DNA of 37,718 nucleotides from Streptacidiphilus neutrinimicus (GTDB lineage: Bacteria; Actinomycetota; Actinomycetes; Streptomycetales; Streptomycetaceae). Below are positions 9,851-17,058 of this stretch, piece by piece (position 1 is the stretch's first letter; the number at the start of each line of letters is the position of its first letter). The stretch is from positions 33,107-70,824 of the forward strand of contig NZ_BBPO01000044.1 of assembly GCF_000787815.1 (NCBI RefSeq), written 5' to 3'. The position numbers and the translations under genes are program-made. The notes under the pieces were generated by a model. The model ran no database searches. It was not told where the DNA came from and saw nothing but the letters and a program-made list of their open reading frames with translations.

Positions 9851-9883
9851 GTTCACTCGTCAAATCCTTTCGGATGAGTGAAC
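9851..9883 (+). promoter_or_regulatory. Inverted repeat between the XRE regulator and its DUF397 partner
   Basis: Arms GTTCACTCGTC and GATGAGTGAAC (one mismatch, 11-nt spacer AAATCCTTTCG) lie 45 bp after the regulator stop and about 100 bp before the DUF397 start. The AT-rich centre is striking in this genome. It may be an operator for the XRE protein controlling the downstream gene, or an attenuating hairpin. Confidence 0.5.
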
Positions 9884-9986
9884 GCCGACAGTCGACGGTT
9901 CCCAGCGGCGGGACGGTGTGGGCAGACTGACACCCGTAAACGCGATCAGCGGATCGTCAGCTCGCTCCTCCCGACTGGAGATGGAA

Positions 9987-10196
9987 ATGATCACTGAGGA
10001 CCACCGCGACGGCGCCCTCGACTGGCGCAAGTCCAGCTACTCCGGAGCCAACGCCTGCGTCGAGGTCGCCCGTCCCGCCGAGGCCGTCATGGTCCGCGAC
10101 TCCAAGGATCTGGCCGGGCCGTCCCTCGCCTTCTCCCGTGAGGCCTGGCAGTCCTTCCTCGCCGAGGTGGCCACCGGTTCCCTCGACCGCGCCTGA
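9987..10196 (+). CDS. DUF397 protein (Scr2-like partner of the XRE regulator)
   Basis: 69-aa protein. Of two in-frame ATGs (9981 and 9987) the second is preferred because GGAG (9977-9980) is then 6 bp upstream; it abuts the first. Sequence features are diagnostic for DUF397: LDWRKSSYSGANACVEVA, VMVRDSKDLAGPSLAFSREAWQSFLAEV. These proteins are encoded next to DUF5753/XRE regulators and act as their partners; in S. coelicolor the Scr1/Scr2 pair has been described as toxin-antitoxin-like. A complete, intact copy. Confidence 0.92.
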   Translation: MITEDHRDGALDWRKSSYSGANACVEVARPAEAVMVRDSKDLAGPSLAFSREAWQSFLAEVATGSLDRA

Positions 10197-10203
10197 CCTG
10201 GTC

Positions 10204-10235
10204 GCCCGGCGGGGGCAGCCGCGCCCCCACCGGGC
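10204..10235. terminator. Bidirectional hairpin between convergent genes
   Basis: Stem of two 6-bp helices (GCCCGG/CCGGGC outside, GGGGGC/GCCCCC inside) separated by one C-A mismatch, loop AGCCGC. It sits between the DUF397 stop (10196) and the stop of the minus-strand gene at 10267, so it can serve both. Confidence 0.6.
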
Positions 10236-10266
10236 ATCCCGAACCCCAGCCCGAACCCCAGCCCCG

Positions 10267-11118
10267 TCAGCGCAGCTCGTCGACGTAGGCGTCGGTTCCC
10301 GGCAGGGTCGGCAGGAACGGCGCCACCAGCTCCACCCGCGCGCCCGGGACCGCCCCGGCCACCTCCCCGTCCAGGCCGGTGAAGGCGTCCCAGCAGCCGC
10401 GCGGGTCCTGCTGCAGGAACCAGAGCAGCGTCAGCCGCGTGTCCGTCCCGTCCACGGGCTTCACGTAGGACATCCGGTCGACCGGCAGCGGCAGCGGCTC
10501 GAAGATCGTGCACATCGCCGCCGGCGAGCCGGACCGCAGCCGGGAGGGCAGGTGCCGGTCCATCAGCCAGTCGGTCAGCTGCCGCCGCTGCTCCGCCGTC
10601 TCGGTGTCGACGACCTCCATCACCAGCCCCTGGTAGGGGTGGTCCAGCGCGTGGATGTCACGCGGTCCGGCCGCGCCGTCCCGGTAGTACGTGCTGACGT
10701 GCTGCTGGAAGGCGGTGAAGACGTGGGTGCGATCGCGGTAGACGCGGCCGTCCCGGTTCAGCCGCTTGTTGATCTGGACCGTCCAACGCATGTGCGCGTC
10801 GTGGCGGCCCTGCGTGACCCAGTAGACCGAGAGGTAGCACCCTGCGGTGACCGGCTCCGCGACCGCCGACTTCTCCGGATACCGCAGCAGTTGCAGCTCG
10901 CGGGGGGCCACGAAGCGCCGCCCGGCGAACATCCACGGCATGGCCATCGCGCCCGCGTAGAAGTGGTCGTCCTCGTACCAACGGTTGTAGGCGTACTCGT
11001 GGCCCGGCAGCGGCTCGACCATGGTGATCAGAGCGCTGCCGATGGCGACGCCGTAGGGGCCGCGCGCGGCCAGCTCGGTGTAGCGCTGCAGTTCTTCCGC
11101 GTCATCCGAATCCGTCAT
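10267..11118 (-). CDS. Uncharacterised protein, probable duplicated EthD-like/ferredoxin-like fold
   Basis: 283 aa, no family assigned with certainty. Two similarly built halves are visible. One has a strand ITMVEPLPG followed by YNRWYEDDHFYAGAMAMPWMFAGRRFVAP. The other has LVMEVVDTETAEQRRQLTDWLMDRHLP followed by CTIFEPLPLP. The W-Y/L-x-D-x-H pattern after a first strand recalls EthD/dimeric alpha-beta-barrel proteins, which often act in aromatic, steroid or polyketide oxidation; a catalytic role here is inference. The ATG at 11118 has no ribosome-binding site. A TACCGT hexamer 8 bp before it could give a leaderless mRNA. The palindrome at 11123-11141 overlaps that promoter region and recurs before the SDR gene at 12099. 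Confidence 0.75.
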   Translation of the reverse strand: MTDSDDAEELQRYTELAARGPYGVAIGSALITMVEPLPGHEYAYNRWYEDDHFYAGAMAMPWMFAGRRFVAPRELQLLRYPEKSAVAEPVTAGCYLSVYWVTQGRHDAHMRWTVQINKRLNRDGRVYRDRTHVFTAFQQHVSTYYRDGAAGPRDIHALDHPYQGLVMEVVDTETAEQRRQLTDWLMDRHLPSRLRSGSPAAMCTIFEPLPLPVDRMSYVKPVDGTDTRLTLLWFLQQDPRGCWDAFTGLDGEVAGAVPGARVELVAPFLPTLPGTDAYVDELR

Positions 11119-11122
11119 GGAG

Positions 11123-11141
11123 CTGACGGTAAGTCAGATAT
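11123..11141. promoter_or_regulatory. Operator-like palindrome, copy 1 (ATATCTGAC-N6-TCAG)
   Basis: On the minus strand ATATCTGAC is followed after 6 bp by TCAG; the core CTGAC-N5-GTCAG is a perfect inverted repeat. It lies only 4 bp upstream of the start codon of the EthD-like gene, where bound protein would block transcription. The divergent XRE-like gene starts 126 bp on the other side. The same 19-bp pattern occurs at 12053 and 26673. Confidence 0.65.
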
Positions 11142-11266
11142 CGGGAACTGCCCAGAGGAAGCTCTGGAAGCTCCGGAGGAAGCTCCAGGCGGAACCGCCG
11201 GGGCCACGGATGCCTTGTGCGATCGTTGCCTGGGCCGACCCGCCTTGCCCCTTTAGCCTCCGATTC

Positions 11267-11953
11267 ATGCCGAGACGCACGCCTCCCTCCTCCGTCCCGG
11301 TTCCGTTCGAGCCGGCGGCAGCCCGTGCCGTGCGCTCCTCCCTCGGACTGAGCCCCGCCCTGGTCGCCCGCTCGCTCGCCGAGCAGTACGCGATGCCCGT
11401 GCCGCCCGCCCTGGTCATCGCCTGGGAGACCGGCGGCGCGCACCCCACCGAGCGCGAACTGATCGCGCTCGCGCGGGTGCTGTGGTGCCTGCCGGGCCAG
11501 CTGATGGGCGGACGCGCCGAGTCGCTGCGCGACCACCGACTCGCCATGGACCTGCCCCAGGAGGAGGTGGCCCGCCGGATCCGGGTCACCCCGCGCGAGT
11601 ACGCGAAGCTGGAGGTGCGCTGGACCGGCGACCGGACCATGACCCGCGACCTGGCAACCGCCCTGCACCTCTCCCCGCCCGTACTGGTCCGCGCCTGCGG
11701 CTGGGAGGAGGACCTCCAGGAGCTGCTGCGACGCGCGGTCGACGGCCGCTGGCAGGCCCAGGTGCGCCCGGTGCGCGACCTCGTCCCCACACTGTCGGAG
11801 GAGTGGATCACCCACGCGCTCCAGGCCCTCGCCGCCGAGCGGGCCACCTCGAGCGCGCTCTGGGGCGGCAGCGCCCCGACCGCGGTGACCGAGGAGCCGG
11901 AGGCGGAACCGCTGGAGCGCTTCTGGGCCCTGGTCGGCGTCACCCGCCTCTGA
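11267..11953 (+). CDS. DNA-binding protein with two tandem XRE-like HTH segments
   Basis: 228 aa from the ATG at 11267. No ribosome-binding site precedes this ATG, but TAGCCT lies 7 bp upstream, consistent with a leaderless transcript. Two helix-turn-helix-like units follow each other: about 16-80 (AARAVRSSLGLSPALVARSLAEQY, VIAWETGGAHPTERELIALARVL) and about 86-145 (LRDHRLAMDLPQEEVARRIRVTPREYAKLEVRW, TRDLATALHLSPPVL). The C-terminal 80 residues show no recognised ligand domain. Such proteins are common, uncharacterised regulators in streptomycetes. Its position between the EthD-like gene and the SDR gene makes it a candidate for the factor that reads the shared palindrome, although palindromes of this shape are also typical of TetR-like proteins. 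Confidence 0.82.
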   Translation: MPRRTPPSSVPVPFEPAAARAVRSSLGLSPALVARSLAEQYAMPVPPALVIAWETGGAHPTERELIALARVLWCLPGQLMGGRAESLRDHRLAMDLPQEEVARRIRVTPREYAKLEVRWTGDRTMTRDLATALHLSPPVLVRACGWEEDLQELLRRAVDGRWQAQVRPVRDLVPTLSEEWITHALQALAAERATSSALWGGSAPTAVTEEPEAEPLERFWALVGVTRL

Positions 11954-11984
11954 CGCGCCCGCCTCCCGCGCGAACGACGCCCGC

Positions 11985-12029
11985 ACCCACGACTCCCGGA
12001 CCCACGACCCTGGCACCCACGACCCTGGC
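11985..12029. repeat. Three 15-bp tandem repeats
   Basis: Units ACCCACGACTCCCGG, ACCCACGACCCTGGC and ACCCACGACCCTGGC lie head to tail just upstream of the SDR promoter; the proposed -35 hexamer (12025-12030) overlaps the end of the last unit. Slippage products or activator sites are both possible. Confidence 0.7.
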
Positions 12030-12071
12030 ACCCTGCGGCCGGAGACCCTACTCTGACGCATCGTCAGATAT
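12025..12071 (+). promoter_or_regulatory. SDR promoter with operator-like palindrome, copy 2
   Basis: CTGGCA (12025-12030) and TACTCT (12049-12054), 18 bp apart, form a plausible promoter. Directly overlapping the -10 end and the expected start point is TCTGACG-CAT-CGTCAGA, a perfect 7+3+7 palindrome, extended on one side by ATAT (12053-12071). Read on the minus strand it is ATATCTGAC-N6-TCAG, identical in layout to the copy at 11123-11141. The position suggests repression. Confidence 0.65.
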
Positions 12072-12098
12072 TTCTGGAGTGCTACCGGGAGGTTCGCC

Positions 12099-12884
12099 AT
12101 GCTGCTCGAAGGACGCACCGTCGTGGTCTCCGGCGTCGGGCCGGGTCTCGGGCACCGCGTCGCGCTGGCCGCGGCCCGCGACGGCGCCAACGTCGTACTC
12201 GGCGCGCGCACGCAGGAGAACCTGGTCAAGACCGCCGAGCAGATCGAGGCGAGCCGCCCGGGGACCACCGCGTGGAAGCGCACCGACATCGCCGACCCCG
12301 AGCGCTGCGACGCGCTCGCCGCGCTCGCCGTCGAACGCTTCGGCCGCATCGACGCGGTGATCCACGTCGCCGCCATGGACCAGTCCTTCGGCGGGCTGGA
12401 AGACGCCGACTTCGACGAGTGGCGCCGGGTCATCGACGTCAACCTGATCGGCACACTGCAGCTGACCCGCTCCTGCCTCCCCGCGCTGCGCGAACGCGGC
12501 GGCGCGGTCGTCATCGTCGGCACCCAGTCCGCCATCGCCGCGCCGTCCCAGGTCCGGCAGGCCGCGTACGCCGCCTCCAAGGGCGCGCTGACCAGCGCGA
12601 TGTACAGCATGGCCCGGGAGCTCGGCCCGTCCCGGATCCGGGTCAACACCGTGCTGCCGGGCTGGATGTGGGGGCCGATGGTGGAGGCCTACGTCACCTG
12701 GACCGCCACCGGCGAGAACGTCCCGCGGGAGGAGGTCGTGGGACGTCTCAGCGAGCGGGTCGTCCTTCCGGAGCTGGCCACCGACGGCGACGTCGCCGAG
12801 GCCGCGATCTTCCTCGCCTGCGACCGCGCCCGCGCCATCACCGGCCAGTCGCTCCTGGTCAACGCGGGCGAGATCATGCGCTGA
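12099..12884 (+). CDS. SDR-family NAD(P)-dependent oxidoreductase
   Basis: 261 aa, ATG with GGGAGG 6 bp upstream. Classical short-chain dehydrogenase: nucleotide-binding loop SGVGPGLG (11-18), and catalytic tetrad Asn115 (DVNLIGT), Ser144 (GTQSA), Tyr157 and Lys161 (YAASK). The usual NNAG motif is replaced by HVAA (89-92), a recognisable sub-family feature. After the active site come the typical RVNTVLPGWMWGP loop and a C-terminal GQSLLVNAGE. The substrate cannot be read from the sequence. Sharing an operator-like palindrome with the EthD-like gene suggests that both serve one oxidative pathway. It converges on fbiC with a 23-bp gap. Confidence 0.93.
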   Translation: MLLEGRTVVVSGVGPGLGHRVALAAARDGANVVLGARTQENLVKTAEQIEASRPGTTAWKRTDIADPERCDALAALAVERFGRIDAVIHVAAMDQSFGGLEDADFDEWRRVIDVNLIGTLQLTRSCLPALRERGGAVVIVGTQSAIAAPSQVRQAAYAASKGALTSAMYSMARELGPSRIRVNTVLPGWMWGPMVEAYVTWTATGENVPREEVVGRLSERVVLPELATDGDVAEAAIFLACDRARAITGQSLLVNAGEIMR

Positions 12885-12907
12885 CCCGGCGCGGTCCGGA
12901 ACCGGCC

Positions 12908-15565
12908 CTACTCGATCACCGGCAGCAGCTCCGGCAGGTGCCCGTCCGAGGCCAGCGCGGCCGCGCGCCGCTCGGCGGGGACCTCGCCGTAGAGGGTGGT
13001 GCGCTGGGCGGCCGGACGACCGGCCGCGGCGGCGACGGCCTCCAGGTCGCGGATGGACTTGTAGCTGCCGTAGGCGGAGCCCGCCATCCGGGAGATGGTC
13101 TCCTCCATCAGCGTGCCGCCGAGGTCGTTGGCGCCGCTGCGGAGCATCTCCGCCGCTCCCTCGGCGCCGAGCTTGACCCAGCTGGTCTGGATGTTGGGGA
13201 TCCGCCCGTGCAGCAGCAGCCGGGCCATGGCGGTGACGGCCCGGTTGTCGCGCGTCGTCGGGCCGGGCCGGGAGATGCCGGCGAGGTAGACGGGCGCGTT
13301 GGTGTGCACGAACGGCAGCGTCACGAACTCGGTGAAGCCGCCCCGGCCGGCTTCGAGCGAGCGGTCCTGGATCTCCGTGAGCACCCGCAGGTGGCCGAGC
13401 CAGTGACGGGGCTGGTCCACGTGCCCGTACATCATGGTGGACGAGGACCGGATGCCGAGCTCGTGCGCGGTGGTGACGACCTCGACCCAGGTCGCGGCGG
13501 GCAGCTTGCCCTTGGTCAGCACCCAGCGGACCTCGTCGTCGAGGATCTCGGCGGCGGTGCCGGGGATGGTGTCGAGCCCGGCCTCCTTGGCCTGCGTGAG
13601 CCAGTCCCTGATGGACAGCCCGGTCCTGGTCGCGCCGTTGACGACCTCCATCGGCGAGAAGGCGTGCACGTGCATGCCGGGCACGCGGTCCTTCACGGCC
13701 CGGGCGATGTCGAAGTAGGCGGTGCCGGGGAGGTCCGGGTGGATGCCGCCCTGCATGCACACCTCGGTCGCGCCGACCTCCCACGCCTGCTCGGCGCGGT
13801 CGGCCACCTGGGAGAGCGAGAGCGTGTAGGCGTCCGCGTCGGTGCGGCGCTGCGCGAAGGCGCAGAAGCGGCAGCCGGTGTAGCAGACGTTGGTGAAGTT
13901 GATGTTCCGCGTCACGCAGTAGGTGACGGTGTCGCCGACGACGTCCCGGCGGACCGCGTCGGCGACGGAGCAGAGCGCGTCGAGCGCGGGGCCGTCGGCG
14001 TGCAGGAGCGCCAGCGCCTGCGGGTCCGTCAGCCGGCGCGGGTCGTCGGCGGCGACGGCGAGCGCCTCGCGCACGTCCGCGTCCAGCCGCTCCACGCCCG
14101 CACGGTCGGGGGCGCCGGTCACCGCCGCGACCTCGCGCAGCGACTCCCAGTCGCCGTAGACGTCGTCGAAGTCGCCGCGCCGGTCGCCCGTGCGGCCTCC
14201 GCCGGGGCCTTCGGCGTCGATCTCGACGTGCAGCTCGGTGCGGCCGGAGGCGGTGAACGCCTCCTCCGGCTCCTGCCAGGGCAGGCCGACCGGCAACGCG
14301 TCCTCGCGTGCCAGCCCGGTCTCCGGGTCGGCCAGCGCCCGGATGTGCGGCAGCACGCGCGGGTCCAGCCACGGCTCGCCCTGGCGCACGTACTCGGGAT
14401 AGACGCAGAGGCGTTCGCGCAGCTCGAAGCCGGCCGCCCGGGAGCGCTCGGCCAGCTCCTCGATCTGCGGCCAGGGGCGCTCGGGGTTGACGTGATCGAT
14501 GGTCAGCGGCGAGACCCCGCCCCAGTCGTCGATCCCGGCGCCGATCAGCCGCTCGTACTCGCTGTCCACGAGGTTCGGCGGGGCCTGGAGACAGGCGGAC
14601 GGGCCCAGGATGTGCCGGGCCACGGCGACCGTGGCGACCAGGTCGTCCAGCTCGGCGTCCGGCATGCCGCGCATCGCCGTGCCCGGCTTGGCGCGGAAGT
14701 TCTGGATGATCAGTTCCTGGATGCCGTGGTAGGCCCGGGAGATCCGGCGCAGGGCGAACAGGGACTCCGCCCGCTCCTCGTAGGTCTCGCCGATGCCGAT
14801 CAGCAGGCCGGAGGTGAAGGGGACGGAGGAGCGGCCCGCGTCCTCCAGCACCCGCAGCCGGACGGCGGGCTCCTTGTCCGGGGAGCCGTAGTGCGGGCCG
14901 CCGGGCTCCGACCAGAGCCGGGTCGCGGTCGTCTCCAGCATCATGCCCATGGAGGGGGCGACCGGCTTCAGCCGCTGGAAGTCCGTCCAGGACATCACGC
15001 CCGGGTTGAGGTGGGGCAGCAGCCCCGTCTCCTCCAGGATGCGGACGGAGACGGCGCGGACGTAGGCGACGGTGTCGTCGTAGCCGTGCGCGTCGAGCCA
15101 CTCGCGTGCCTCGGGCCAGCGGTCCTCCGGCTTGTCGCCGAGGGTGATCAGGGCTTCCTTGCAGCCGAGCGCCGCGCCCTTGCGGGCCACGTCCAGCACC
15201 TCGTCCGGGGACATGAACATCCCGTGCCCGGCCCGGCGCAGCTTGCCCGGGACGGTGACGAAGGTGCAGTAGTGGCAGGTGTCCCGGCACAGCCGGGTCA
15301 GGGGGATGAAGACGCTCTTCGAGTAGGTGATGACGCCGGGTCGACCCGCCGCCTCCAGCCCCGCGTCGCGCACCCGGGCGGCGGACGCGGCGAGCTCCGT
15401 GAGGGCGTCACCCCGCGCCTGCAGCAGCACCGCGGCCTCGGCGACGTCGAGGGCTACCCCGCTCCGGGCGCGACTGACGGCCCGACGCATCGCGTTCGCG
15501 GTCGGCTGCGCGCTCGGCTGCGCGCCCGGTTGCCCGTTCGACTGGTGCTTCATGAGCTGAACCAT
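12908..15565 (-). CDS. fbiC: FbiC, bifunctional FO synthase (CofG-CofH fusion)
   Basis: 885 aa. Two radical-SAM domains in one chain: the N-terminal CofG-like half with CRDTCHYC (Cys93, 97, 100) and the C-terminal CofH-like half with CYTGCRFC (Cys561, 565, 568). Together they make 7,8-didemethyl-8-hydroxy-5-deazariboflavin (FO), the chromophore of coenzyme F420, from tyrosine and 5-amino-6-ribitylamino-uracil. Length and order match actinobacterial FbiC. Two ATGs (15565 and 15553) are possible; neither has a clear ribosome-binding site, so the N-terminus is uncertain by 4 residues. No other F420 gene is in the window. A 23-bp palindrome (15595-15617) lies 30 bp upstream, between fbiC and the divergent LolA-like gene. 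Confidence 0.97.
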   Translation of the reverse strand: MVQLMKHQSNGQPGAQPSAQPTANAMRRAVSRARSGVALDVAEAAVLLQARGDALTELAASAARVRDAGLEAAGRPGVITYSKSVFIPLTRLCRDTCHYCTFVTVPGKLRRAGHGMFMSPDEVLDVARKGAALGCKEALITLGDKPEDRWPEAREWLDAHGYDDTVAYVRAVSVRILEETGLLPHLNPGVMSWTDFQRLKPVAPSMGMMLETTATRLWSEPGGPHYGSPDKEPAVRLRVLEDAGRSSVPFTSGLLIGIGETYEERAESLFALRRISRAYHGIQELIIQNFRAKPGTAMRGMPDAELDDLVATVAVARHILGPSACLQAPPNLVDSEYERLIGAGIDDWGGVSPLTIDHVNPERPWPQIEELAERSRAAGFELRERLCVYPEYVRQGEPWLDPRVLPHIRALADPETGLAREDALPVGLPWQEPEEAFTASGRTELHVEIDAEGPGGGRTGDRRGDFDDVYGDWESLREVAAVTGAPDRAGVERLDADVREALAVAADDPRRLTDPQALALLHADGPALDALCSVADAVRRDVVGDTVTYCVTRNINFTNVCYTGCRFCAFAQRRTDADAYTLSLSQVADRAEQAWEVGATEVCMQGGIHPDLPGTAYFDIARAVKDRVPGMHVHAFSPMEVVNGATRTGLSIRDWLTQAKEAGLDTIPGTAAEILDDEVRWVLTKGKLPAATWVEVVTTAHELGIRSSSTMMYGHVDQPRHWLGHLRVLTEIQDRSLEAGRGGFTEFVTLPFVHTNAPVYLAGISRPGPTTRDNRAVTAMARLLLHGRIPNIQTSWVKLGAEGAAEMLRSGANDLGGTLMEETISRMAGSAYGSYKSIRDLEAVAAAAGRPAAQRTTLYGEVPAERRAAALASDGHLPELLPVIE

Positions 15566-15594
15566 ACGCGGATCTGCTGGCCCGGCCCTCGAGT

Positions 15595-15617
15595 AACCCT
15601 GAGAACGTCTCAGGGTT
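15595..15617. promoter_or_regulatory. 23-bp palindrome in the divergent fbiC / LolA-like region
   Basis: Perfect 10-bp arms AACCCTGAGA and TCTCAGGGTT around ACG. It lies 30 bp from the fbiC start and 105 bp from the LolA-like start. Genes diverge here, so a terminator is unlikely; a dimeric repressor or response-regulator site is more likely. Confidence 0.7.
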
Positions 15618-15721
15618 CCGTAGTCCGACGGGTGGAACGGGCTTTGCGCCCGTGGGCCGATGCCGCGGACGGGGGCGAGGCGTTCAATGACAGGGTGGGA
15701 AAGACGACGGAGGGACGATCA

Positions 15722-16888
15722 ATGTCGAACAGCACCGCCCGGACGAGCCGTAAGCGGCTGCTGCTGGCGTCGGCGGCCGTGGCGGCCGTAGCGGGTTCCG
15801 TGGCCGCGGGGACGGCGCTGGCCGCGGGGCCCTCGCTGCCAGCGGTGTCGGCGCAGGCCCTGCTGGCGCGTGCGCTCAGCAGCCACCAGCAGTCCTTCTC
15901 CGGCACGGTCGAGTCGACCGTGGACCTGGGCCTGCCCTCTCAGCTGGTCTCGCAACTGCCCTCGGCGCTCGGCGCCTCGGGCGCCAAGTCGGGCGCGAGC
16001 GCGGCCGCGGACCCGCAGGCCCAGCAGGCGGAGCAGCAATTGCTCGGTCTGCTGTCGGGGACGCACGACTTCACCGTGGCCATGGACGGCCCGAACCGTC
16101 AGGCCTTCAGCTCGACGGACACCGGCACCACGGTCCGGTTCGTCCACAACGGCACCGAGGCCTGGTCGTACGACAGCCGGAGCAACCAGGCCACCCAGTA
16201 CACCGGGATCAACCCGGACGAGGCGACCACGCATCCGAGCGCCCCGGCGATGAGCACCCCTGCGGACGCCGCGCGGATGCTTCAGGAGATCGCACCGTTC
16301 AGCTCGGTCTCGGTCGACGGCAACTCGATGGTGGCGGGGCGCCAGGTCTACGTCCTCGTCATCTCCCCCAAGGGAGCCGGCTCCACCATCGGCGACGTGC
16401 GCCTGTCCGTGGACGCGCGGACGGACATGGCGCTCGGCGTCCAGGTGGACCCGTCCGACGGCAGCAGCCCGATCGCCGACGTCCGGTTCGCGAGCATCAG
16501 CTACGCCGAGCCGGCCGCGAGCACCTTCGACTTCACCCTGCCGCAGGGCGCGAAGCTGACCACCAAGTCCGCGCAGCGGGGCGCCGGTCAGCAGCAGAAG
16601 CACGCCCCCGGCCACCCGGGCGCGCAGGGCCCGCAGAACGGGCAGGCGCGAGGCGACGACGTCCAGATGATCGGCACCGGCTGGACGACCGTCTACAAGA
16701 TCAGCCCCTCGGCCACCGCCAAGAACGGCAAGGGCGGCAACCCGGCGGACGCGCTCAAGTCCCTCGGCCACTCCGTCCCCGGCGGCACGCTGTTCACCAC
16801 CAAGGCGTTCAACGTGCTGGTCACCGACAACGGCACCGTCTACGCCGGCGCGGTCACCCCGCAGTTCCTGGAGAACCTGGCCAAGTAG
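15722..16888 (+). CDS. Secreted LolA/MucB-like protein
   Basis: 388 aa; the ATG at 15722 has GGAGGG 7 bp upstream, which decides it within a much longer open frame. Signal peptide 1-35 (RKRLLLASAAVAAVAGSVAAGTALAA). The mature part has the features of the LolA/RseB-MucB-type curved sheet: ALSSHQQSFSGTVESTVDLGLP, DFTVAMDGPNRQAF, VRFVHNGTEAWSYDSRSNQATQYTG, and YVLVISPKG followed by VRLSVDARTDMALGVQVDP. A Gly/Gln-rich linker (about 293-318) leads to a C-terminal segment ending GGTLFTTKAFNVLVTDNGTVYAGAV. In actinomycetes such proteins are extracytoplasmic, possibly lipid- or lipoprotein-binding or envelope-stress sensors; the specific role is unknown. Monocistronic, with a hairpin at 16931-16966. 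Confidence 0.85.
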   Translation: MSNSTARTSRKRLLLASAAVAAVAGSVAAGTALAAGPSLPAVSAQALLARALSSHQQSFSGTVESTVDLGLPSQLVSQLPSALGASGAKSGASAAADPQAQQAEQQLLGLLSGTHDFTVAMDGPNRQAFSSTDTGTTVRFVHNGTEAWSYDSRSNQATQYTGINPDEATTHPSAPAMSTPADAARMLQEIAPFSSVSVDGNSMVAGRQVYVLVISPKGAGSTIGDVRLSVDARTDMALGVQVDPSDGSSPIADVRFASISYAEPAASTFDFTLPQGAKLTTKSAQRGAGQQQKHAPGHPGAQGPQNGQARGDDVQMIGTGWTTVYKISPSATAKNGKGGNPADALKSLGHSVPGGTLFTTKAFNVLVTDNGTVYAGAVTPQFLENLAK

Positions 16889-16934
16889 TCCAGACAAGTG
16901 AAGATCTTCTACGGGAACTAGTCCGGACAAGTGA
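16886..16934. repeat. 16-bp direct repeat after the LolA-like gene
   Basis: TAGTCCAGACAAGTGA (16886-16901, containing the stop codon) and TAGTCCGGACAAGTGA (16919-16934) differ at one base and are 33 bp apart. The second overlaps the hairpin that follows. Confidence 0.75.
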
Positions 16935-16966
16935 TCGGTCGACCGAGTCTTCGGTCGACCGATCAC
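16931..16966 (+). terminator. 16-bp perfect hairpin made of two SalI-type palindromes
   Basis: Arms GTGATCGGTCGACCGA and TCGGTCGACCGATCAC with loop GTCT. Each arm itself contains the 12-bp palindrome TCGGTCGACCGA. It lies 43 bp after the LolA-like stop and is the likely terminator. No T-run follows, and two identical palindromes 16 bp apart before the phosphodiesterase gene could also be protein-binding sites. Confidence 0.6.
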
Positions 16967-17058
16967 ATCTGCTCATGCGTCGTTCTTCCAAACTTACTTC
17001 TCGGTAGTTAGCGTGCAGCTCCGTCATGCACCGGCCCGCCTCTACCGAGGAGACCCTC

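Noticed and set aside
12272-15721. Very long plus-strand frame running across the SDR and fbiC genes into the LolA-like gene
   Set aside because: Only the part from 15722 has a ribosome-binding site, signal peptide and protein-like sequence; the rest is antisense or out of frame.
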